Assembly (NCBI GenBank): GCA_023376005.1
Contig: CM042152.1
Coordinates: forward strand, 90,745,948 to 90,809,947
Length of the DNA stretch: 64,000 nt
DNA from: Doryteuthis pealeii
Taxonomy: Eukaryota > Mollusca > Cephalopoda > Myopsida > Loliginidae
Direction: 5' to 3'
The number at the start of each line of letters is the position of its first letter. The first letter of the stretch is position 1. The notes below the pieces were generated by a model. That model saw only the letters and a program-made list of their open reading frames with translations. It made no database searches and was not told where the DNA came from. Both the position numbers and the translations under genes were made by a program. This document shows positions 1-12,149 of this stretch, piece after piece.

Positions 1-249
1 TGCAATATTTCAACAAGCATATCAAAATTATTCTTATTTTTTCAATCAGCTGAAAATCAATTAGAAATCATTGCAGAGTTCTTGTATGTTGTTTTTTTAA
101 ACTTATGTAATGCTCTACATATGGTCTTTTTCAAAGATCCAAGCTTTTATAGAAGATTTTGAAACTTATGTAGTGCTCTACATTATTAAGAATTCTGAGA
201 TATGGGGGTTATCGTCCTTGTCTACGTGCCTCTATTTCGAACCAACCAA

Positions 250-722
250 TCACAAGCCAGATGGGACCCTAACAGGTACTACCACTCCGAGTCAGAGTAG
301 ACCTGAGAGCAATGGGGATGAAGGGGTGCTCCACATTCCCCAAACGTCCAGAACTGCAACTTCACCATCAGGTAGAGTTTAACATGAAGATCTCAGCCAC
401 CATTTTCTAGTACCCATATGATAAAAAGGGTTGGGATTTGTCATAAGGGCAATAGGGTTGGGAGATTCATACAGGTATTAGGGCTTGACGGGACTATCTG
501 ATGGATTGGAGGAGGCTTCTCAGACTGCCCATCTAGCCCAAGTAAGGGCTAAAGTGGGGTATTGCATGTCATGGACTGCTCATCCACCTGGATTCTGTCT
601 TTAAGCATCAGGAATTTGCCACCCACAGGCAATAAGTGGCCCCATTTGGTGGGGGGGGGGGGTCTTAACCCTTTGCAGAGTTGCAGTCTGTGTATTCTAA
701 AGCCCCAACTGACAGGGCTAAC
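250..722 (-). mobile_element. MITE family A, partial copy
   Basis: This is the reverse complement of the element seen complete at 60046-60627 and nearly complete at 62306-62868. It runs from GGGACCCTAACAGGTACTAC through ATTGCATGTCATGGACTG to a segment matching 62306-62360. The outer terminal repeat is not visible at the left end, and a run of 12 G sits at 650-662. Apparent open frames here are transposon sequence, not genes. Confidence 0.75.
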
Positions 723-929
723 TGTTTGTAAAATACTTTTGATGCCCTTAATTGCACTAATTTTTTGTTTTATATTTAGAATCCTCATAGAAAATTAGAA
801 AAAAAAAATCCTGTGTAGGAAAGCGGAACAATTATTCTCAAATAATTAATAGAGTTTTCATTTGAGGGATCCCAGTTGGAAGGAAAGTCAGACAAATGTT
901 TCAGAATAACTCGCTTGAAAATACCAGAA

Positions 930-1406
930 TCTATTAATAATGGAGATTGTCTGTATTTCTGTCTGTAACAAAAACTACGTTATAGCTCTACATCACAGAT
1001 TACATCACAATATTCTTAAGCTATATACACCCAAAATTTGAGTAAGCAATTTTAAAAATTATTTTTTACTCTCGTTCTTCTTTTTTTTACAGTAACAAGA
1101 AGTTAACTAAAAAGTTTACAATTAAATAAATACCTACAATTTTGTGTAAAATTGATGAGGAAAATATTAAAAATATTTGTTTGATTATTACATGCACGCA
1201 ACAATTTATTTGAGAGGGACGGGGCTCAGTTTTCATTTCAATTTTTTAATTTTTTTATTCTTTTTTTTACTCCTTTAATAAATATGAGGATTTGTCTTAC
1301 TGATTATACAAACCCTCTGACATTGAATTTTTAACTCCCTCCCTCTCAGGCAATGTCTTTCAAAAATTAATTTTTATGACGCCCGGAGGGTGTTTTCTGT
1401 TGCTAG
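930..1406 (+). mobile_element. Helitron-like non-autonomous element (divergent copy)
   Basis: It starts TCTATTAATAATGGAGATTG and has the family's CTGTCTGTAACA segment. It ends with a small GC hairpin CGCCCGGAGGGTG followed about 10 nt later by CTAG and a T. A 5' TC, a 3' hairpin and a CTRR end between A and T are the structural marks of Helitrons. No transposase is present. Confidence 0.6.
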
Positions 1407-1687
1407 TAAAAATAGAACTGAAATATTTTCTTAAATTTGATCTTCTTATTGTCAAAAGATTAATCTAAATATTTTATATCATTTTTAAACTTTTGATTTT
1501 TTTCACGTTTCATTTATTGTGCAGAGAACGTTTAGTAGTTTGGATCTTTTTGTTTTTAAATTTACCTCCAAATCTTTGAATTATTTTTCAAAACTAACAT
1601 CTGTCTGCATTTACTTTAGTTACAGTTACAGACAACAAAACAAGTGGAAAAAAAAGATCTTTAAATAAACACACCAACCCTCCCCCC

Positions 1688-1692
<5 letters not shown>

Positions 1693-1738
<46 letters not shown>

Positions 1739-1956
1739 CGTGGCGGCCTTAATTCTTAATATGCAACGTAGTGGGACCAGTTAGTATTTAACGTACACTC
1801 ACACATATAGGTGCTGGGCGGCGATTACGTAACAATATATATATAGCTTGTTAGATTTATAAATAAAGTGGTCAATATCAGTGATAGAGCATATATATCT
1901 AAGATAGTAAACCATAGATATAAAACTGTCAGTTTCTCACCTGTGCAATTTTCAAA

Positions 1957-2001
<45 letters not shown>

Positions 2002-2317
2002 CATTGACATAGACATGTGGGAGGCTTGTGCAGAAGACCATGCAACCTGGCGCCTCCTCGTCAAACAAGGAACAAAAAGAAGTGAAGAAGAGAGGAAAAA
2101 AGCTGCCACAGAAAAGAGAGCTAAAAGAAAGGAGAAACAGCAGCACCCCCAACACCTACAGAAAGCATCACCTTTTGTTTGCAGCCATTGCACCAGAGAC
2201 TGCCATTCGAGGATCGGTCTGTTCAGCCACTCACGTAGCTGTAAGTGAGAGAGAGAGAGAAAAAAAAAAACTACACCATCGTCTAAAATAGACGCCAACC
2301 ATATATATATAATATAT

Positions 2318-2348
<31 letters not shown>
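1693..2348. repeat. Cluster of TA microsatellites
   Basis: Three (TA)n tracts at 1693-1737, 1959-1997 and 2301-2348. The sequence between them includes an AG/GA-rich stretch near 2060-2135 and (GA)n at 2247-2260. I see no coding signal. Open frames across these tracts translate to IYIYIY and are artefacts. Confidence 0.9.
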
Positions 2349-2875
2349 GGGTGTTCAGGAGAACTTTGACAGTTTCATAAGGAAAAAGGAAAAAGTGCTT
2401 GGTAACTACAAAATTTAATGGATTGTAGAGAAATTCAACAGGCACGGAAATTACACTACTGTCAACAAGTTTCACTCAAAATGATTCATTCCTCTGTTCT
2501 TAAACATATCTCTCTTATTATTTTTTGTATATAAATATTATAAAATTAAATTGTATGGAAATAAATAATTGCCACAGTTTGTCTTCTTATTTACATACTT
2601 ATTGTTGTACCGACCGTTTCTACAGTGGAGAATATACACCGGTTCTCACTATAAATAGTGAGACACCGAGTGAAAAGGTTGTACTGTTACCGTTAACGAC
2701 AAACTAGTCGTTCCTGTACCATTATTGTAAATACACTTGTCTTATTTTACCCTATCTCGACTTGACTTCTTTTTTACTGTTGGACTAACATCACAACACT
2801 TATATACATGTATTATTGGATTTGGGCTTTTCTGAAGTCTTATTAGAACTTTTAAGGGGTGGCCAAATAAACATC
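2349..2875. other. Unassigned AT-rich sequence
   Basis: No gene, tRNA or recognised repeat was found. It ends where the directly duplicated block begins. Confidence 0.5.
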
Positions 2876-3159
2876 CACCCTGGGTGTCACTTGGGCTAGG
2901 TATGCCACTGCGCTTAACTAACTTTAATAAAAAACAAATAGAGAATTTAGTTATTACTAACCAGATTAAAAAATGACTTTTAATTCTATTATGACAGCTG
3001 TCATATCAACGAGCATTTTTGTTAAACAAACTGTCAAACTTGTTTACTGATTCTAACTGATTTTAAGATGGGAAAACAAAAATGAGAAACAAATTTATCA
3101 GCATATGCTTTTTAAAATTTTATGAAATGTAAAAATTTCAACTCAAGCATTACAAAAGT

Positions 3160-3405
3160 ATTTGTGTGGAGAAAGGCAGACAAACACTGGATGTTGTACA
3201 AAACGGATGTTTATCATTGGTGGTGATGTCGACGTTAAAACGTTTTGGTTTGTTAGACCATCTTCAGAATGTTGGGTTGAGTTCTTGCTTCAATGGTGAA
3301 CATTTTCATACTGGTGAATTGGGAGGTTGTGAACAGGGGAGAGGTAGTCAGTTGTTGGTGTTAGCAGAGGGTGATAGTGGGAGACAGCAAGATGATAGTT
3401 AGCAA
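3160..3405 (-). mobile_element. Penelope-like terminal repeat with hammerhead-like core
   Basis: Minus strand contains CTGAAGA, a short stem (GGTCT ... AAACC) and AAAACGTTTTAACGTC, followed by GGATGTTTGTCTGCC-type flanks that match 30700-30860 and 49082-49300. The pattern CUGANGA-stem-GAAA-stem-GUC is the hammerhead core found in Penelope-like retroelements. This copy is degenerate (AAAA for GAAA). Confidence 0.5.
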
Positions 3406-3450
3406 TAAAAAAGATAAAAATAAATAACATATACACACACAATACATTAG

Positions 3451-4520
3451 GAAGTGCGTGGTGTAATGGTTAAAGTCATTGGAAATGGACTCGTCACCCC
3501 GAGTTCAAATCCTGGATGTTGCATTTAACGCTAATACCTTGGGAAAGGTATGAATCCTACTCTCCCTACAGCTATGGATAAATAGTAGGCAGACTGGGCT
3601 CTTTAACCTTGGTTAGGCAACCGGTCTCGGAGAAGGAAAACTCTGAATTCAAACCTGTTGAACTCCGCTTAAGAAATTGACCTTGTTAACATCTTACTTC
3701 CTCGGTCTCTAGAGCTCAACTAACTTCTTCCGGGGTCCAGAAAACTAACACGAGATTTGTGTCTGACCCCCGCGTGATTTGAAAAGTTCTTTGTTCCAAA
3801 ATGGGTCACATTTTATTACTCTCTGAACTCTTGTTAACTCTAAATCTTGCTTAAAAACCAGACCTTCTGTCTGGCCAATGGCATTTATCACATTTTTCTA
3901 TCTATTCTAAATCTTTTTCTTATTTTTATGGTTTCTCTGACCGACCATTCACATACCTTATTAATACCTATAATACATTTATACACACACACACACACAC
4001 ATGTATGTATGTATGCACATACACACACATACGATCCACACTGAACACACACACATATACCCATCTGTTGATGGTCTTACTCTATCTACACCACACACAT
4101 ATTTATACATATATGTGGTTTGACTTCTACTTATGTATGTTGAATTTTTAATGATATAAGGCATCAGGTAAATGGTCACTCCTACTTATAGACTCGACTA
4201 TAAACACGTGACCTGAGAAGGATTCTTATTGTCCAATCACTGGCACTGCTGCTGCTGTTTCTGCTGTATTAATAGAGACCCATTCTGAGATTATTTCATT
4301 GACATTTGGATTCCCTTGGACGACGGACTTACAAGGAATACGTTAACACCGGATTCTTATTGGCTTGCTTACTTATTCATTACATCTGGAACGAAGGATG
4401 GCTGCCAGATACTTAACAATGTATTCAATATAACTAACTATGCATTTATATGCACACACACATGCTTACACCCACTGTTGTGTTATATTGTGTCCTATCC
4501 AGCTCGTGCGGAGGGGTTGG
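3451..4520 (+). mobile_element. tRNA-derived SINE (family V), split by an ~800-bp insertion
   Basis: The head has a pol III A box (TGGTGTAATGGTTAA) and B box (GAGTTCAAATCCTGG) about 35 nt apart, followed by the family body GGGAAAGGTATGAATCC ... AACTCCGCTTAAGAAATTG up to 3687. The expected 3' end (GTGTC..ATCC.GCTCGTGCGGAGG) is found only at 4490-4520. The intervening 3688-4489 includes (CA)n at 3981-4060 and a CTGCTGCTG tract, and is a later insertion of unknown type. Confidence 0.75.
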
Positions 4521-4769
4521 TATATATATATATATATACACACACATACTCATAACCAATCCTATTTGTACAGGAATAACTAAAATTCACCAACCCCGTA
4601 TAAATGACCCACGTAATGCCTCTCTCAACACCTAACCCTGTGGCATCATTATCAGAACTTTACTGCTACACACCCACATCTGAGGGAAAGAAGAAGAAAA
4701 AACCAAACTCCCACTATCACCCTTTGCTAACACCAACAACTGACCACCCCTCCCCTATTCACAAATATT

Positions 4770-5845
4770 GAATACACTGACTGCATCTCTGCAGAAGGTA
4801 AAATCCCACTAACGAAGCCACCTGTTAGCCATGGGTGACAACCGGTGATGCTTAGGGACGGAATCCTGGTGGCTGAGCAGTCCTTGACATGCAACAGTCT
4901 TCTTTGACCCTAGTCCTTGCGACTTGGCTGAACCAATTCAGCCCCTTGGTAAATCCAATTTCAGATATGTACTAAACTTTATTGACATTTTTCTGGACTT
5001 ATGATGTTATACTTTTTAGCCATAAATCTGATACTCTGCTAGCTACCAAACAATACCTAGCAGACGTCAGTCCATATGGTAAAGTCAAGCACAGTGGAAG
5101 TGTGCCGGGCCATAACCTGTTAAGTTTCTGACTGCCATCCTTGGCCAGTTGAAAAAGAACTTAAAGTAAGTCCTGAGCTATAGAATCCTTTGGTAAGTGA
5201 ATAAGTCCTGCGTTATGGAATCCTACATAGTGTCAAAGGTCCAGTGATATAATCCTATGTTCCATCGTCCACGAAGGTTCAAAGCATTGTGAGCATGTAT
5301 GACCAAAACAGCCAGTATAAATAATAATATCAGCAGCAGAGTACTGCCAGTGGTTGGCCAATAGGTTGGTCACATGGTTATCGGCGAGTCTATAAGTAGA
5401 AGTGGACATCTTGCTCACACCTTATAACCCAAAAATGCCAAAAACTTAAGCTAAACCATTGGTCGGAGAGGCCCCCTCATGGTCACGTCAGACCATAGCA
5501 CCTATATGATTGTCCTGACCTTATGGCAAACCCTTAAATCTTTTTTATAATTTATATACTAGAAGGAAGTAGCTGTAGTGTCCTGTGTAAGACGTTAAAC
5601 TGCATCTAGTGGTGAGGTTCCACTTCTGGAGCTCTGGGGAATGTGGAGTACCCCTTCATTGCCATTACTCCCAGGCCCACTCTGACCTAGAGTGGTACTA
5701 GCTGTTAGGGTCCCATCTATGAGTTAAATAGATCAAAAAATGATTTTTTAAAAATGTATTTTGAAAAAAAATTGAATACCCATCAAGAATGAATAAAACA
5801 AAAACGAGTTTGGCAAAAAATAACCCAAGGGTTGACATGCCACAA
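4770..5845 (+). mobile_element. MITE family A copy interrupted by copia fragment
   Basis: It begins with ACTGACTGCATCTCTGCAG and CACCTGTTAGCC, is interrupted near 4905-5440, resumes at GGTCGGAGAGGCCCCCTC, and ends with a right terminal repeat variant (AAGGGTTGACATGCC). Both halves align with the uninterrupted copies at 60046-60627 and 62306-62868. Confidence 0.75.
4908..5105 (+). pseudogene. Ty1/copia-type integrase fragment, frameshifted copy
   Basis: Same sequence as 9373-9582 but with single-base losses (CCTTGCG for CCATTGCG, GACATTTTTC for GACGATTTTTC) that break the frame. Confidence 0.65.
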
Positions 5846-6020
5846 AATCCTACCAGGAAACCGAAAAGGTACCCACATCTTTGCTGACAAGGATGAAAAG
5901 GTCTGGGAAGACAGAATTATGAAATTGCCAGAAAGATTGCAAAAGATAGAACAAAGCAATAAATCAAATCTGGTGAAAATCAAATCAAAAAGAAAAGTAA
6001 TCAAAAAAATAAAATAAATA
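5846..6020 (+). other. Short charged open frame, unrecognised
   Basis: Between the MITE A end and the satellite is a short open stretch reading PGNRKGTHIFADKDEKVW and then KLPERLQKIEQ, lysine-rich and probably helical. It is kept open in the right block at 10325-10505. I do not recognise a family. It may be a retroelement gag scrap. Conservation between blocks is uninformative if they are the same locus. Confidence 0.25.
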
Positions 6021-6174
6021 AATAAATAAAATAACTCAGATAAACAATTTAAAATCTTAAGAAATAATGAAGAAATTTGAACTTTTGAAAAAATTGAAAT
6101 TTTGAGGAGTTAAAATTTGAAATTTAAAAAAAATATGAAACTTAAAAACAATTGAAATTAAAAAAAAAATTAAA

Positions 6175-6700
6175 ATTTTGTAATTTCTAGAAATTTGGAA
6201 TATTAAGAAATTTGAAAGTCAAAATTTGGTAATTTCTAGAAATTTGGAATATTAAGAAATTTGAAAAAATTTCTAGAAATTTGGAATATTAAGAAATTTG
6301 AAATTCCAAAATTTGGAATTTCTAGAAATTTGGAATATTAAGAAATTTGAAATTCCAAAATTTGGTAATTTCTAGAAATTTGGAATATTAAGAAATTTGA
6401 AATTCCAAAATTTGGTAATTTCTAGAAATTTGAATATTAAGAAATTTGAAATTCCAAAATTTTGTAATTTCTAGAAATTTGGAATATTAAGAAATTTGAA
6501 ATTCCAAATTTTTGTAATTTCTAGAAATTTGGAATATTAAGAAATTTGAAATTCCAAATTTTGTAATTTCTAAAATTTGAATATTAAGAATTTGAAATTC
6601 CAAAATTTGTAATTTTAGAAATTTGGAATATTAAGAAATTTGAAATTCAAAATTTTGTAATTTCTAGAAATTTGGAATTTAAGAAATTTGAAAAAATTTG
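6175..6700 (+). repeat. 50-bp minisatellite (left block)
   Basis: About ten tandem units of 50 bp, each with the palindrome AATTTCTAGAAATT, then GGAATATTAAG and AAATTTGAAATTCC. The period is exact in the middle (for example 6361 to 6411) and decays at both ends. Confidence 0.92.
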
Positions 6701-6944
6701 AAATCCAAATTTGAAATTTAAGAAATCTAATTAATTGAACAAATTTAAAAATTAGAACACTAACTTGAAAATGAATTAAACAAACCAAAATGCAAGGGAG
6801 GAAACTTTTGTTGCCATAAGTTTTCAGAACGATAGCTTGGGTACTGACTGTTTCTTGCCAATACAATTATTCTAAATACAAACTTGTTTTGAATAATCAC
6901 GTAGGTGAGAAAATGTCAATAACCATGTTCTCATAATCTCTCTC

Positions 6945-7044
6945 NNNNNNNNNNNNNNNNNNNNNNNNNNNNNNNNNNNNNNNNNNNNNNNNNNNNNNNN
7001 NNNNNNNNNNNNNNNNNNNNNNNNNNNNNNNNNNNNNNNNNNNN
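6945..7044. other. Assembly gap, 100 N (contig A/B)
   Basis: Exactly 100 N, a conventional unknown-size scaffold gap. It is flanked by two copies of the same 4.1-kb block. Confidence 0.98.
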
Positions 7045-7240
7045 AGCTTAGTATACTAACGATATAAGTATATTCATCATATCGGGAAAAATTCGTCTTA
7101 ATGGACTATGTTTTAAGTACATGAATATCCTTGTAAAATGGATTTTAAACACTCTAAAGTGGCACTGAGGAATGAGGTGTACAGCTATCCTTAGATATGC
7201 GGGATAGCTTCGGAAACTAGGTATCACATAAGAAGACTGT
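7045..7240. other. Unassigned, probably low-quality contig start
   Basis: No feature recognised. The sequence immediately to the right (7241-7540) has many inserted bases compared with its duplicate, suggesting poor consensus here too. Confidence 0.4.
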
Positions 7241-7620
7241 TGCGACCACCCTGGTGGTCACTTGGTCGACTGAGGACTATTGCCTACAGTGCGCTTAACT
7301 ACTATCTTAATAAAAAACTAAATAGAGAATTTAGTTATTACTAACCCCAGATATCAAAAAAATGACAAGGATTTAATTCTAATTATACAGCTGTCATATC
7401 AACGCGGTCCTAAGCAATCAAACCCGGTTGGCACCCGCAGCATTTTTGTTAAAACAAAGCTGTCAAAACCGGTTGTTTTACTGGTGTGATTTCGGGTTAT
7501 CTAGTAACTGAGGGTTTTAAGATGGGAAAGCAAAAATGAGAAACAATTTATCAGCAATACATGCATATGCTTTTTAAAAATTTTATGAAATGTAAAATTT
7601 CAACTCAAGCATTACAAAAG

Positions 7621-7866
7621 TATTTGTGTGGAGAAAGGCAGACAAAACACTGGATGTTGTACAAAACGGATGTTTATCATTGGTGGTGATGTCGACGTTA
7701 AAACGTTTGGTTGTTTAGACATCTTCAGAATGTTGGGTTGAGTTCTTGCTTCAATGGTGAACATTTTCATACTGGTGAATTGGGAGGTTGTGAACAGGGG
7801 AGAGGTAGTCAGTTGTTGGTGTTAGCAGAGGGTGATAGTGGGAGACAGCAAGATGATAGTTAGCAA
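7621..7866 (-). mobile_element. Penelope-like terminal repeat, right-block copy
   Basis: Same sequence as 3160-3405 within the direct duplication, with single-base losses around the stem. Confidence 0.48.
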
Positions 7867-7913
7867 TAAAAAAGATAAAAAATAAATATAACATATACAC
7901 ACAAATACATTAG

Positions 7914-8975
7914 GAAGTGCGTGGTGTAATGGTTAAAGTCATTGGAAATGGACTCGTCACCCCGAGTTCAAATCCTGGATGTTGCATTTAACGCTAATAC
8001 CCTTGGGAAAGGTATGAATCCTACTCTCCCTACAGCTATGGATAAATAGTAGCGCAGACTGGGCTCTTTAACCTTGGTTAGGCAACCGTCTCGGAGAAGG
8101 AAAACTCTGAATTCAAACCTGTTGAACTCCGCTTAAGAAATTGACCTTGTTAACATCTTACTTCCTCGGTCTCTAGAGCTCAACTAACTTCTTCCGGGGT
8201 CCAGAAAACTAACACGAGATTTGTGTCTGACCCCCGCGTGATTTTGAAAAAGTTCTTTGTTCCAAAATGGGTCACATTTTATTACTCTCTGAACTCTTGT
8301 TAACTCTAAATCTTGCTTAAAAACCAGACCTTCTGTCTGGCCAATGGCATTTATCACATTTTTCTATCTATTCTAAATCTTTTCTTATTTTTATGGTTTC
8401 TCTGACCGACCATTCACATACCTTATTAATACCTATAATACATTTATACACACACACACACACACATGTATGTATGTATGCACATACACACACATACGAT
8501 CCACACTGAACACACACACATATACCCATCTGTTGATGGTCTTACTCTATCTACACCACACACATATTTATACAATATATGGTTTGACTTCTACTTATGT
8601 ATGTTGAATTTTTAATGATATAAGGCATCAGGTAAATGGTCACTCCTACTTATAGACTCGACTATAAACACGTGACCTGAGAAGGATTCTTATTGTCCAA
8701 TCACTGCACTGCTGCTGCTGTTTCTGCTGTATTAATAGAGACACCATTCTGAGATTATTTCATGGACATTTGGATTCCCTTGGACGACGGACTTACAAGG
8801 AATACGTTAACACCGGATTCTTATTGGCTTGCTTACTTATTCATTACATCTGGAACGAAGGATGGCTGCCAGATACTTAACAATGTATTCAATATAACTA
8901 ACTATGCATTTATATGCACACACACATGCTTACACCCACTGTTGTGTTATATTGTGTCTTATCCAGCTCGTGCGG
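7914..8975 (+). mobile_element. tRNA-derived SINE (family V), split, right-block copy
   Basis: Duplicate of the element at 3451-4520. Head and body run 7914-8150 and the tail GCTCGTGCGGAGGGGTTGG is at about 8965-8985. CA repeats lie at 8449-8520. Confidence 0.75.
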
Positions 8976-9229
8976 AGGGGTTGGTAATATATATATATAT
9001 ACACACACATACTCATAACCAATCCTATTTGTACAGGAATAACTAAAATTCACCAACCCCGTATAAATGACCCACGTAATGCCTCTCTTAACACCTAACC
9101 CTGTGGCATCATTATCAGAACTTTACTGCTACACACCCACATCTGAGGGAAAGAAGAAGAAAGAAAACCAAACTCCCACTATCACCCTTTGCTAACACCA
9201 ACAACTGACCACCCCTCCCCTATTCACAA

Positions 9230-10318
9230 ATATTGAATACACTGACTGCATCTCTGCAGAAAGGTAAAATCCCACTAACGAAGCCACCTGTTAGCCATGG
9301 GTGACAACCGGTGATGCTTAGGGACGGAATCCTGGTGGCTGAGCAGTCCTTGACATGCAACAGTCTTCTTTGACCCTAGTCCATTGCGACTTGGCTGAAC
9401 CAATTCAGCCCCTTGGTAAATCCAATTTCAGATATGTACTAAACTTTATTGACGATTTTTCTGGACTTATGATGTTATACTTTTTAGCCCATAAATCTGA
9501 TACTCTGCTAGCTACCAAACAATACCTAGCAGACGTCAGTCCATATGGTAAAGTCAAGCACAGTGGAAGTGTGCCGGGCCCATAACCTGTTAAGTTTCTG
9601 ACTGCCATCCTTGGCCAGTTGAAAAAGAACTTAAAGTAAGTCCCTGAGCTATAGAATCCTTTGGTAAGTGAATAAGTCCTGCGTTATGGAATCCTACATA
9701 GTGTCAAAGGTCCAGTGATATAATCCTATGTTCCATCGTCCACGAAGGTTCAAAGCATTGTGAGCATGTATGACCAAAACAGCCAGTATAAATAATAATA
9801 TCAGCAGCAGAGTACTGCCAGTGGTTGGCCAATAGGTTGGTCACATGGTTATCGGCGAGTCTATAAGTAGAAGTGGACATCTTGCTCACACCTTATAACC
9901 CAAAAATGCCAAAAACTTAAGCTAAACCATTGGTCGGAGAGGCCCCCTCATGGTCACGTCAGACCATAGCACCTATATGATTGTCCTGACCTTATGGCAA
10001 ACCCTTAAATCTTTTTTATAATTTATATACTAGAAGGAAGTAGCTGTGGGCCTTAGTGTCCTGTGTAAGACGTTAAACTGCATCTAGTGGTGAGGTTCCA
10101 CTTCTGGAGCTCTGGGGAATGTGGAGTACCCCTTCATTGCCATTACTCCCAGGCCCACTCTGACCTAGAGTGGTACTAGCTGTTAGGGTCCCATCTATGA
10201 GTTAAATAGATCAAAAAATGATTTTTTAAAAAATGTATTTGAAAAAAAATTGAATACCCATCAAGAATGAATAAAACAAAAACGAGTTTGGCAAAAAAAT
10301 AACCCAAGGGTTGAATGC
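9230..10318 (+). mobile_element. MITE family A copy interrupted by copia fragment (right block)
   Basis: Duplicate of 4770-5845. MITE sequence is on both sides of an inserted ~550 bp (about 9375-9920). Confidence 0.75.
9373..9582 (+). pseudogene. Ty1/copia-type integrase core fragment
   Basis: An open segment reads LVHCDLAEPIQPLG, then RYVLNFIDDFSGLMMLYFL and AHKSDTLLATKQYLADVSP. This matches the start of the copia-clade integrase catalytic core: 'H.D..GPI', 'Y.L.FIDDFSR....YFL..KS'. Only the first catalytic Asp (HCDL) and the FIDDFS block are present. The second Asp and Glu region is missing. A retrotransposon remnant inserted in MITE A. Confidence 0.7.
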
Positions 10319-10650
10319 CACAATCCTACCAGGAAACCGAAAAGGTACCCACATCTTTGCTGACAAGGATGAAAAGGTCTGGGAAGACAGAATTATGAAA
10401 TTGCCAGAAAGATTGCAAAAGATAGAACAAAGCAATAAATCAAATCTGGTGAAAATCAAATCAAAAAGAAAAGTAATCAAAAAAAATAAAATAAATAATA
10501 AATAAAAAATAACTCAGATAAACAATTTAAATCTTAAGAAATATGAAGAATTTGAACTTTTGAAAAAATTGAAATTTTGAGGAGTTAAAATTTGAAATTT
10601 AAAAAAAATATGAAACTTAAAAACAATTGAAATTAAAAAAAAAATTAAAA

Positions 10651-11190
10651 TTTTGTAATTTCTAGAAATTTGGAATATTAAGAAATTTGAAAGTCCAAAT
10701 TTTGGTAATTTCTAGAAATTTGGAATATTAAGAAATTTGAAATTCAAAATTTTGTAATTTCTAGAAATTTGGAATATTAAGAAATTTGAAATTCCAAAAT
10801 TTGGTAATTTCTAGAAATTTGGAATATTAAGAAATTTGAAATTCCAAAATTTGGTAATTTCTAGAAATTTGGAATATTAAGAAATTTGAAATTCCAAAAT
10901 TTGGTAATTTCTAGAAATTTGGAATATTAAAGAAATTTGAAATTCCAAAATTTTTGTAATTTCTAGAAATTTGGAATATTAAGAAATTTGAAATTCCAAA
11001 ATTTTGTAATTTCTAGAAATTTGGAATAAGAAAATGAAATTTGAAATTCAAAAATTTGGAATATTAAGAATTTGAAATTCAAAATTTTGTAATTTCTAGA
11101 AATTTGGAATATTAAGAAATTTGAAATTCCAAAATTTGGTAATTTCTAGAAATTTGGAATATTAAGAAATTTGAAATTCCAAAATTGAAT
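10651..11190 (+). repeat. 50-bp minisatellite (right block)
   Basis: Second copy of the array, about ten units, exact 50-bp spacing at 10801/10851. One unit near 11030 is damaged. Confidence 0.92.
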
Positions 11191-11431
11191 TTTAAGAAAT
11201 CTAATTAATTGAACAAATTTAAAAATTAGAACACTAACTTGAAAAATGAATTAAACAAACCAAAATGCAAGGGAGGAAACTTTTGTTGCCATAAGTTTTC
11301 AGAACGATAGCTTGGGTACTGACTGTTTCTTGCCAATACAATTATTCTAAATACAAACTTGGTTTGAATAATCACGTAGGTGAGAAAATGTCAATAACCA
11401 TGTTCTATTGACTATGTCCATTCTACTTTAA

Positions 11432-11619
<188 letters not shown>

Positions 11620-11625
11620 AAGATG

Positions 11626-11745
11626 GGCGCGCGTGGTGTAATGGTTAAAGACATGGGAAATGGACTCGTCACCCCCGAGTTCAAATCCTGGACATGGTAA
11701 TTGCATTTCACTTAGTGCTAATACCATTGGGAAAGGTATGAATCC
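11626..11745 (+). mobile_element. tRNA-derived SINE (family V), 5' part
   Basis: A box GTGGTGTAATGGTTAAAG and B box GAGTTCAAATCCTGG, then body to GGTATGAATCC, where it stops abruptly and is followed by CACAACTAGAATCCAC. Confidence 0.7.
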
Positions 11746-11777
11746 ACAACTAGAATCCACTCATTAATAGCTAATGA

Positions 11778-12035
11778 TCTTAATATAATGGAGATTATGT
11801 AACTGCCTGTCTGTAACCAAAACTATGTCACCACTGACATCACGATTTCCTTAGTTATTTAAGTTATATTCTCAATTAATCATATTTATTCACGATGTCT
11901 AGCTGACTTAGATTTGCTGCAAAACTGCCTATATTATTAATACTTTGAAAATCCTGAAATGTGTTAAATATCAATAAGAAATAAAGATTTACAAATTATA
12001 TGGTGGGATAATTTGTATAATGATTTTAAAAAACT
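11778..12035 (+). mobile_element. Helitron-like element, 5' fragment
   Basis: TCTTAATATAATGGAG start, CTGTCTGTAACCAAAAC, then sequence matching 14439-14690 up to ATAATGATTTT. The 3' end is missing and gypsy-type sequence follows. Confidence 0.6.
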
Positions 12036-12149
12036 GAAAAGGAATTAAGGAAAGAAAAAAAGAGACAAAGACAAAGGGTAGTTTTAGGATTTAGGCTTTA
12101 TTCCCGGGTAATAGCCACCACATGGAGGGGAAATTGCTTCCCGTACAGA

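Larger units (their letters stand above)
2876..6925 (+). repeat. Direct duplication, left copy (end of contig A)
   Basis: The block from CACTGCGCTTAACTA to ACCATGTTCT recurs at 7241-11406 in the same order and orientation, with scattered single-base indels. It holds a Penelope-like fragment, a SINE, CA repeats, an interrupted MITE A and a 50-bp satellite. It stops about 20 bp before an N gap, as expected of an unmerged overlap between two contigs. Confidence 0.9.
7241..11406 (+). repeat. Direct duplication, right copy (start of contig B)
   Basis: Second copy of 2876-6925. The first ~300 bp (7241-7540) has many extra bases relative to the left copy, and the rest is nearly identical. Sequence diverges after ACCATGTTCTATTG. 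Confidence 0.9.

Noticed and set aside
1825..2298. Open frames across TA repeats near 2 kb
   Set aside because: They read IYIYIY through microsatellite and AG-rich sequence, with no domain and both strands open.
10651..11190. CRISPR-like array
   Set aside because: Units are contiguous 50-bp repeats without unique spacers, in a eukaryotic context. The 30-bp array at 18280-18450 is rejected likewise.
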